The position numbers and the translations under genes are program-made. From positions 1 to 19,745 of the forward strand of contig JACMLV010000811.1 in NCBI GenBank assembly GCA_014379395.1: a stretch of DNA of 19,745 nucleotides. The letters run 5' to 3'. Below, piece after piece: positions 14,235 to 19,745 of this stretch. The stretch's first letter is position 1; the number at the start of each line of letters is the position of its first letter. The notes below the pieces were generated by a model that saw only the letters and a list, made by a program, of their open reading frames with translations, was not told the DNA's origin and ran no database searches. Source of the stretch: Burkholderiaceae bacterium (GTDB lineage: Bacteria; Pseudomonadota; Gammaproteobacteria; Burkholderiales; Burkholderiaceae_D).

Positions 14235-15251
14235 ATGAACTCCTTGCAAGAACTGGTCGTTTCGGCCCAGGCTGACTTTATCGCCGCGCCGGACGCCGCC
14301 GCACTTGAAAACGCCAAGGCCAAGTACCTTGGCAAGACCGGCCAGATCACCGAATTGATGAAGGGGTTGGGCAAGCTCGACCAGGACGCGCGCAAGGCGC
14401 AGGGCGCCCTGATCAACGCCGTCAAGGTGCGGATCGAGGATGCGCTCACCGCGCGCCGCGACGCCCTGGCCGAGGCGCAGTTGCAGGCGCGCCTGTCGGG
14501 CGAGGCGGTCGACGTCTCGTTGCCGGGCCGCGGACGCGCCCCGGGCGGCATCCATCCGGTGATGCGCAGCTGGGAGCGGGTCGAGGAGATCTTCCGCTCG
14601 ATCGGTTTCGACGTGGCCGACGGCCCGGAGATCGAAACCGACTGGACCAATTTCACCGCCTTGAACAGCCCGGAGAACCATCCGGCGCGTTCGATGCAGG
14701 ACACGTTTTACATCGACGGCAACGACAGCGAGGGCAAGCCGCTGCTGCTGCGCACGCACACCAGCCCGATGCAGGTGCGCTACGCGCGCACCCACCAGCC
14801 GCCGATCAAGGTGATCGCGCCGGGGCGCACCTACCGCGTCGACAGCGACGCCACCCACTCGCCGATGTTCCACCAGGTCGAGGGCCTGTGGATCGCCGAG
14901 GACATCAGCTTCGCCGACCTGAAGGGCGTCTACCTCAACTTCGTCAAGGCCTTCTTCGAGACCGACGACTTGCAGGTGCGCTTCCGGCCGTCCTACTTCC
15001 CGTTCACCGAACCGTCGGCCGAGATCGACATCGCTTTTGGCTCCGGCCCGCTCAAGGGGCGCTGGCTGGAGGTGTCGGGCGCCGGCCAAGTGCATCCGAC
15101 CGTGGTGAAAAACTTCGGCCTCGATCCCGAGAAGTACATCGGCTTCGCCTTCGGCTCCGGCCTGGAGCGCCTGACGATGCTGCGCTACGGCATCAACGAC
15201 CTGCGCCTGTTCTACGAGGGTGACCTGCGCTTCCTGAAGCAATTCAACTAA
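14235..15251 (+). CDS. pheS: Phenylalanine-tRNA ligase alpha subunit
   Basis: A 338-residue catalytic alpha subunit of the (alpha-beta)2 PheRS. An N-terminal coiled-coil region (1-95) is followed by the class II core: motif 1 region IHPVMRSWERVEEIFRSIGF (106-125), motif 2 FRPSYFPFTEPSAEIDI (250-266) and motif 3 GFAFGSGLERLTMLRYGIND (303-322). Length is normal (E. coli 327). The ATG at 14235 is chosen because the protein starts as expected and AGGAAA lies about 10 nt upstream; an upstream in-frame ATG at 14169 falls in the terminator. pheT follows after 90 nt. Confidence 0.97.
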   Translation: MNSLQELVVSAQADFIAAPDAAALENAKAKYLGKTGQITELMKGLGKLDQDARKAQGALINAVKVRIEDALTARRDALAEAQLQARLSGEAVDVSLPGRGRAPGGIHPVMRSWERVEEIFRSIGFDVADGPEIETDWTNFTALNSPENHPARSMQDTFYIDGNDSEGKPLLLRTHTSPMQVRYARTHQPPIKVIAPGRTYRVDSDATHSPMFHQVEGLWIAEDISFADLKGVYLNFVKAFFETDDLQVRFRPSYFPFTEPSAEIDIAFGSGPLKGRWLEVSGAGQVHPTVVKNFGLDPEKYIGFAFGSGLERLTMLRYGINDLRLFYEGDLRFLKQFN

Positions 15252-15341
15252 GGCCGCGGCGCGTGCCCGTCACGCGCCCGATCCCGCGCCGGAGCGTTCG
15301 CGCCCGCGCTTCGACTATTCTTTGCCGCTGAAGGCTCGATT

Positions 15342-17774
15342 ATGCAATTTTCCGAAAACTGGCTCCGCACCATGGTGAATCCGAAGATGACTTCGGATGA
15401 ACTGGCCCATTTGCTGACCATGTCCGGTCTCGAAGTGGAGGCCGTCGAGGCGGTCGCCCCGCCGTTCTCCAACGTCGTCGTCGGCCAGGTGCGCGAGATG
15501 GTCAAGCACCCCAACGCCGACCGCCTGAACGTGTGCCAGGTCGACGTCGGCACCGGCAGCCTGCTCAACATCGTGTGCGGCGCGCCGAACGTGCGCCCCG
15601 GCCTGAAGGTCGTGTGCGCGATGGCCGGCGCGCTGCTGCCGCCGGGCGCGGACGGCAAGCCGTTCGAGATCAAGGTCGGCCAGCTGCGCGGGGTCGAGTC
15701 GCAAGGCATGCTGTGCTCGGCGCGCGAACTGAAGCTGTCGGAGGAAAACGCCGGCCTGCTCGAGCTGCCCGACGACGCGCCGGTCGGGCGCAACTTCCGC
15801 GACTACTACGCGCTCAACGATTTGAAGTTCACCATCAAGCTCACGCCGAACAAGGCCGATTGCCTGTCGGTGCTGGGCGTGGCGCGCGAAGTGTCGGCGC
15901 TGACCGGCGAGTCCCTGCTGGCGCCGCAATGGCGCCAGGTGCCCGTCACCAGCGCCGAGGTGCTGCCCGTTAAAGTGAGCGCGCCGGACCTGTGCGGGCG
16001 CTTCACCGGGCGCGTCATCCGCGGCCTGAATCCGAAGGCCAGCACGCCGGACTGGATCAAGCAGCGCCTCGAGCGCAGCGGCCAGCGGCCGGTGTCGGCG
16101 CTGGTCGACATCTCCAACTATGTGATGCTGGAACTGGGCCGGCCGAGCCACGTGTTCGACCTGGCCAAGATCCACGGCGGCTTGAATGTGCGCTGGGGCA
16201 AGGCGGGCGAATCGCTCAAGCTGTTGAACGGCAACACCGTCGCGGTCGACGAGTGGATCGGCGTGATCGCCGACGACAAGGAGATCGAATCGCTGGCCGG
16301 CATCATGGGCGGCGACGCCACGGCAGTCTCGGACGACACCGACAGCATCTACCTGGAGGCGGCGTTCTGGTATCCGAACGCGATCCAGGGCCGCGCGCGG
16401 CGCTTCAATTTCTCGACCGACGCGGCGCACCGCTTCGAGCGCGGGGTCGACTTCGCCACCACGGCCGAACACATCGAGCGCATCACCTCGCTGATCGTCG
16501 AAATCTGCGGCACCCAGCAAACCCAGGTCGGCCCGGTCGACGACCATGTCGTCAACCTGCCGAAGCGCGCGCCGGTCAAGCTGCGCACCGCGCGCGCCCA
16601 AAAGGTGATCGGCGTGCCGTTGACGGACGCCGTGATCGGCGACATCTTCACCCGCCTGGCGCTGCCGTTCACGCAGGAAGAGGGCGTGTTCTCGGTGACG
16701 GCGCCGTCGTACCGCTTCGACATCGAGATCGAGGAAGACCTGATCGAGGAAGTGGCGCGCGTGTACGGCTTCGAAAACATTCCGGCGCTGCCGCCGCTGG
16801 CGCGCTGCGAGATGAAGATCGCGCCGGAAAACACCCGTTCGCTGTTCGCGGTGCGCCACCAACTGGCCGGCCTGGGCTACCAGGAAGTGGTCAACATGAG
16901 CTTCGTCGAAGCGGCCTGGGAACTCGATTTCGCCGGCAACGGCGCGCCGATCCAGCTGCAAAATCCGATCGCCAGCCAGTTGAGCGTGATGCGCTCGGCG
17001 CTGATCGGCGGCTTGCTGGCGAACGTGCGCTACAACCTGAACCGCAAGATCGCGCGCGTGCGCGTGTTCGAGATCGGTGCCATCTTCAAACGCAACCCGG
17101 CGGTCGAAAACGGCGCCCTGACGGTGGCCGGCTACGAGCAGCCCAAGCGCGTCGCGGCGATGGCCTACGGCGCGGTGGCCGACGAGCAGTGGGGCCAAGC
17201 CGCGCGCGCGGTCGACTTCTTCGACGTCAAGGCCGACCTGGAAGCCTTGTTCGCGCCGCGCCAGCTGCGCTTCGTGAAGGCGGCGCATCCGGCGCTGCAT
17301 CCGGGCCGCTCGGCCAACGTCGAGATCGACGGCCAGGTGGTCGGCTTCATCGGCGAACTGCATCCGCGCTGGCTGCAAAAGTACGATCTGCCGCAGGCGC
17401 CGGTGCTGTTCGAGGTCGACGCTATTGCCTTGCAGCAACGTGATGTGCCAAAATACGCGGAGATTTCCAAGTTCCCGGGCGCCACGCGCGACCTCGCGCT
17501 GCTGCTCAAGCAGGACGTGGCGGCGCAGGACGTGCTCGACGTCTTGTGGGCCGAGGCACGCGCCAACGCCAACGCCAACGGCAAGATCGTGCAAGCCATT
17601 GTTTTGTTTGATGAATACCGCGGCAAGGGGCTGGAGGCGGACGAAAAAAGCCTTGCTTTCCGCTTTAGCTTACAAGATACTCAAAACACCTTACAAGACG
17701 AGATGGTCGAGGCGTTGATGACGGCGCTGGCCGATGCGGCCAAGCAAAAATTGAACGCCCGGCTGCGTTCGTAA
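15342..17774 (+). CDS. pheT: Phenylalanine-tRNA ligase beta subunit
   Basis: An 810-residue beta subunit. In order it shows the EMAP-type tRNA-binding domain (about 40-150, VVGQVREMVKHPNADRLNVC), the B3/B4 editing domain (about 210-385, with ALVDISNYVMLELGRPSHVFD), the B5 domain (about 400-475), the catalytic-like core, and the C-terminal FDX-ACB anticodon-binding domain (about 715-808, KFPGATRDLALLL). Length is close to E. coli (795). AAGG is seven nt before the ATG. It forms an operon with pheS and probably with ihfA downstream. Confidence 0.97.
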   Translation: MQFSENWLRTMVNPKMTSDELAHLLTMSGLEVEAVEAVAPPFSNVVVGQVREMVKHPNADRLNVCQVDVGTGSLLNIVCGAPNVRPGLKVVCAMAGALLPPGADGKPFEIKVGQLRGVESQGMLCSARELKLSEENAGLLELPDDAPVGRNFRDYYALNDLKFTIKLTPNKADCLSVLGVAREVSALTGESLLAPQWRQVPVTSAEVLPVKVSAPDLCGRFTGRVIRGLNPKASTPDWIKQRLERSGQRPVSALVDISNYVMLELGRPSHVFDLAKIHGGLNVRWGKAGESLKLLNGNTVAVDEWIGVIADDKEIESLAGIMGGDATAVSDDTDSIYLEAAFWYPNAIQGRARRFNFSTDAAHRFERGVDFATTAEHIERITSLIVEICGTQQTQVGPVDDHVVNLPKRAPVKLRTARAQKVIGVPLTDAVIGDIFTRLALPFTQEEGVFSVTAPSYRFDIEIEEDLIEEVARVYGFENIPALPPLARCEMKIAPENTRSLFAVRHQLAGLGYQEVVNMSFVEAAWELDFAGNGAPIQLQNPIASQLSVMRSALIGGLLANVRYNLNRKIARVRVFEIGAIFKRNPAVENGALTVAGYEQPKRVAAMAYGAVADEQWGQAARAVDFFDVKADLEALFAPRQLRFVKAAHPALHPGRSANVEIDGQVVGFIGELHPRWLQKYDLPQAPVLFEVDAIALQQRDVPKYAEISKFPGATRDLALLLKQDVAAQDVLDVLWAEARANANANGKIVQAIVLFDEYRGKGLEADEKSLAFRFSLQDTQNTLQDEMVEALMTALADAAKQKLNARLRS

Positions 17775-17871
17775 CCGATCACGCTAATCAGAAAGCAGGC
17801 TGAAAATTAATACTAGCGACGTCGATTCCGCCGTACTCCAGTCGGCACTGGCCGCCGATTTGCATCGGGCC

Positions 17872-18219
17872 ATGCTGGTTGCGAAGGTGCGCCAGGAAGC
17901 TGAAAAAAACTTGCCGACGCTGACCAAGGCCGAGCTGGCCGAGCTGTTGTTCGAACAGGTCGGCCTGAACAAGCGCGAGGCGAAGGACATGGTCGAGACC
18001 TTCTTCGACGAGATCCGCAACGCGCTCGAACGGGGCGAGGCTGTCAAGCTGTCCGGCTTTGGCAACTTCCAGCTGCGCGACAAGCCGCAGCGCCCGGGGC
18101 GCAATCCGAAGACCGGCGAGGAGATCGCCATCACGGCGCGCCGCGTCGTCACCTTCCACGCCAGCCAGAAGCTCAAGGGCATGGTCGAGGAAACCAACCC
18201 GCTCGCGCGGGCCGCGTAA
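17872..18219 (+). CDS. ihfA: Integration host factor alpha subunit
   Basis: A DNA-bending protein of the HU/IHF family; with IhfB it makes sharp bends needed for sigma-54 promoters, recombination and replication. The core LTKAELAELLFEQVGLNKREAK, GFGNFQLRDKPQRPGRNPKTG and ARRVVTFHASQKLK is diagnostic; the DNA-intercalating proline is Pro79 in RNPKTG (E. coli Pro65). The start is uncertain. From ATG 17872 the protein is 115 residues, about 14 longer at the N-terminus than E. coli IHF-alpha. The frame stays open back to the TAA at 17785, with TTG (17860), ATT (17806) and CTG (17800) as alternatives. The position after pheT is conserved in many proteobacteria. Confidence 0.93.
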   Translation: MLVAKVRQEAEKNLPTLTKAELAELLFEQVGLNKREAKDMVETFFDEIRNALERGEAVKLSGFGNFQLRDKPQRPGRNPKTGEEIAITARRVVTFHASQKLKGMVEETNPLARAA

Positions 18220-18229
18220 GTGAGCCGTG

Positions 18230-18637
18230 ATGAACGACCGCGCCAGTAAAGCCGAACTGATCGTGCTGCCGCCGATTCCGGCCAAGCGTTATTTCACGAT
18301 CGGCGAGGTCAGCGAGCTGTGCGGCGTGAAGCCGCATGTGCTGCGCTACTGGGAGCAGGAGTTTTCGCAGCTCAAACCGGTCAAGCGGCGCGGCAACCGG
18401 CGCTATTACCAGCACCACGAGGTGCTGTTGATCCGCCGCATCCGCGAGTTGCTCTACGAGCAGGGCTTCACCATCAGCGGCGCGCGCAACAAGCTCGACA
18501 TCCGCAACGCCGGCGTCGCCGCGCCCGACGTCGCGCAGCACGCGGCGCCGGAGGCGGACGCCGTCAACCAAGCCGGGCGGATCGAGCGCCAGATGATCCG
18601 CGCCGAGCTGCTGGCCATTCTCGATTTGCTCAGCTAG
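18230..18637 (+). CDS. MerR family transcriptional regulator
   Basis: A 135-residue protein with an N-terminal MerR winged helix (about 20-90: YFTIGEVSELCGVKPHVLRYWEQEF, then NRRYYQHHEVLLIRRIRELL) and a short C-terminal region with no metal-binding cysteine cluster. It is of the kind commonly found after ihfA in proteobacteria; its target is unknown. ATG 18230 is preferred over the adjacent GTG 18227 because AAGTGAG lies five nt upstream. It starts 10 nt after the ihfA stop, so the two are probably cotranscribed. Its stop codon TAG forms part of the CTAG end of the inverted-repeat element that follows. Confidence 0.92.
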   Translation: MNDRASKAELIVLPPIPAKRYFTIGEVSELCGVKPHVLRYWEQEFSQLKPVKRRGNRRYYQHHEVLLIRRIRELLYEQGFTISGARNKLDIRNAGVAAPDVAQHAAPEADAVNQAGRIERQMIRAELLAILDLLS

Positions 18638-18800
18638 GAGGCTGTCGGACTTAGGGAGTCGAAGCGAAAAAATAGCTGGGCGAGGCCAGATTTTGACGGT
18701 TTCGGAGTGCCAATAGCGAGCTATTGGCCGAGAAAACGGCGAAATATGGACCGTCCAGGTATTTTTGCAGCCGACGAGCCTAAGTCCGACAGACTCCTAG
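18634..18800. mobile_element. MITE-like 167-bp palindromic element
   Basis: The outer 22 bp (18634-18655) and the reverse complement of 18779-18800 match with one mismatch. Both ends carry CTAG, and the next bases GAGGCTGTCGGACTTAGG / GAGTCTGTCGGACTTAGG form 18-bp terminal repeats. The inner arms also match imperfectly all the way to a central palindrome (GCCAATAGC-GA-GCTATTGGC), so the whole unit can fold into one long hairpin. It encodes no protein. CTAG may be a 4-bp target duplication, as seen with IS5-group elements, or part of the repeat. Excising one copy would leave the MerR stop codon intact. Confidence 0.72.
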
Positions 18801-18979
18801 TGACCGGGCTGGGGTGCTCGAGTCCGCCAGCCTTCCAGAGCGAGCCACGCGACGCCGACCGGTTCCGGGTCGCACTATCGACATCATGATGTACTATTTC
18901 AGCGAAGACGCCGAAGCGGCGCGCACCAAAAGTGGCGCGCCGGTCTTCTTTCCCATGCCAGATAATACGAGGGGAAACA
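18801..18979. other. Upstream region of the response regulator gene
   Basis: No confident gene lies here. The tRNA-Pro often found downstream of merR in related gene orders is not present in this stretch. A perfect 12-bp palindrome ACATCATGATGT is at 18881-18892, and a TACTAT box overlaps its right edge (18892-18897) without a good -35. A short ORF beginning MMYYFSEDAEAA (ATG at 18886) would overlap the regulator start in another frame; it lacks a ribosome-binding site and is not annotated. Confidence 0.4.
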
Positions 18980-19612
18980 ATGATCCGCGTTGCCATATGT
19001 GACGATCACCAGATTGTGCGGGCCGGGTTCAAACAGATTTTTTCCGCCACCGACGATTTCAGCGTCGTGGCCGAGGCCGGCACCGGGCGCGAAGCGCTCG
19101 ACATCGCCCGGCGCGAAATTTGCGACGTGCTGCTGCTCGACATCGCCATGCCCGACCAGAGCGGCATCGACACCCTGCGCACCATCCGCCAGGGCCAGCC
19201 GGACTTGCCGGTCTTGATCCTGTCGGGCTATCCGGCCCAGCAATACGCGCTGAACCTGTTCAAGATGGGCGCGAACGGCTACCTGAACAAGGAGTGCGAG
19301 GCCGAGGAGTTGAAGACGGCGGTGCGCACCGTGTTCCAGGGCCGGCGCTACGTCAGCTCGACGGTGGGCGAACTGCTGGCGCAGTCGTTCGACCGCGATC
19401 CCAACACCGCCTTGCACACCGGCCTGTCGGACCGCGAATTCCAGGTCTTCCTGCGCCTGGCGCGCGGCGCCACCGTGTCCGACATCGGAGTCGCGCTGTC
19501 GCTCTCGATCAAGACCGTGAGCACCTACCGCACCCGCATCATGGAGAAGATGGGCCTGCAGTCGAACAGCGACCTGACCTATTACGCGATGAAGAACAAT
19601 CTGCTGGAATAG
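18980..19612 (+). CDS. NarL/FixJ-type response regulator
   Basis: A 210-residue two-component response regulator. The receiver domain (1-120) has the acidic pair Asp8-Asp9, phosphoacceptor Asp54 in LLLDIAMPD, Ser82 and Lys104. The LuxR-type DNA-binding domain (about 147-208) reads LSDREFQVFLRLARGATVSD then LSIKTVSTYRTRIMEKMGL. The ATG at 18980 is supported by AGGGGA four nt upstream; an in-frame start 16 codons earlier has no support. No histidine kinase is visible in the window, so the partner is either to the right of the window or elsewhere. Target genes are unknown. Confidence 0.93.
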   Translation: MIRVAICDDHQIVRAGFKQIFSATDDFSVVAEAGTGREALDIARREICDVLLLDIAMPDQSGIDTLRTIRQGQPDLPVLILSGYPAQQYALNLFKMGANGYLNKECEAEELKTAVRTVFQGRRYVSSTVGELLAQSFDRDPNTALHTGLSDREFQVFLRLARGATVSDIGVALSLSIKTVSTYRTRIMEKMGLQSNSDLTYYAMKNNLLE

Positions 19613-19614
19613 GG

Positions 19615-19723
19615 GGGGCACGCCGAGTGGGGCACGCCGAGTGGGGCACGCCGAGTGGGGCACGCCGAGTGGGGCACGCCGAGTGGGCACGCCGAGTGGG
19701 CCCGCCGAGTGGGCCCGCCGAGT
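19615..19723. repeat. 13/14-bp GC-rich tandem repeat array
   Basis: Five exact copies of the 14-bp unit GGGGCACGCCGAGT (19615-19684) are followed by one 13-bp copy GGGCACGCCGAGT (19685-19697) and two 13-bp copies GGGCCCGCCGAGT (19698-19723). Degenerate sequence including GGCGATCGCC follows, up to the window end. The array starts two nt after the response-regulator stop codon. The step from 14 to 13 bp and the A-to-C change show stepwise divergence of copies. Confidence 0.93.
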
Positions 19724-19745
19724 GGCGATCGCCGAGGCGCGCCGC

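Noticed and set aside
15315..17594. 759-codon open frame opposite pheT, and similar long frames opposite thrS (10783-12705) and pheS (13959-15242)
   Set aside because: All are antisense to complete housekeeping genes and have biased, domain-free composition.
18801..18979. tRNA-Pro expected downstream of ihfA-merR in related gene orders
   Set aside because: No acceptor/T-arm pattern or anticodon arm can be folded from this stretch.
18886..19002. 38-codon upstream ORF overlapping the response-regulator start
   Set aside because: No ribosome-binding site and no recognisable composition; overlap with the regulator frame is likely chance.
19615..19723. CRISPR-like array
   Set aside because: Units are contiguous 13/14-mers with no spacers, so it is a minisatellite.

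Overview
The window is high-GC DNA from a betaproteobacterium, most likely of the family Oxalobacteraceae (Massilia/Duganella/Janthinobacterium-like). This placement is inferred from gene order and protein character, not from a database search. The strongest pointers are the relA - tRNA-Val - thrS - infC - rpmI - rplT - pheS - pheT - ihfA - merR order, an IF3 gene with a rare start codon, and a cluster for 3-hydroxybutyrate/acetoacetate metabolism.

Layout. Positions 1-1160 (minus strand) hold the 5' end of an unidentified gene, a clear terminator and a short flagellin gene. Positions 1459-7000 are mainly a carbon-use region: an SDR oxidoreductase, a PAS-LuxR regulator divergent from scoAB (3-oxoacid CoA-transferase), then dctA (C4-dicarboxylate uptake) and bdhA (3-hydroxybutyrate dehydrogenase) on the opposite strand. 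BdhA makes acetoacetate, ScoAB activates it with succinyl-CoA, and DctA imports succinate-type acids, so the block reads as a ketone-body/PHB-monomer utilisation locus. Positions 6959-10493 form a tight plus-strand unit: alpha/beta hydrolase, RidA-like protein and RelA (monofunctional (p)ppGpp synthetase).

Positions 10508-18637 are the translation block: a strong promoter, tRNA-Val(GAC), a leader, thrS, infC, rpmI, rplT, a terminator, pheS, pheT, ihfA and a MerR-type gene. The main discovery is in the thrS leader. A 13-codon ORF (10656-10697) contains four threonine codons, three of them consecutive, and is followed by mutually exclusive RNA pairings and a rho-independent terminator directly upstream of thrS. 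This is the full layout of a ribosome-mediated, threonine-sensing transcription attenuator. The leader appears to be transcribed from the tRNA-Val promoter.

Positions 18634-18800 hold a 167-bp near-complete palindrome with 22-bp terminal inverted repeats and CTAG ends, a MITE-like element placed exactly at the merR stop codon. It is followed by an orphan NarL/FixJ response regulator (18980-19612) and a 13/14-bp tandem repeat array that runs towards the window end.

Part of the regulation can be read from the sequence: the thrS attenuator, a rare ATA start on infC, and a hairpin over the rpmI Shine-Dalgarno that fits L20-type autogenous control. Very long antisense reading frames opposite relA, thrS and pheT are high-GC shadows and are not annotated.
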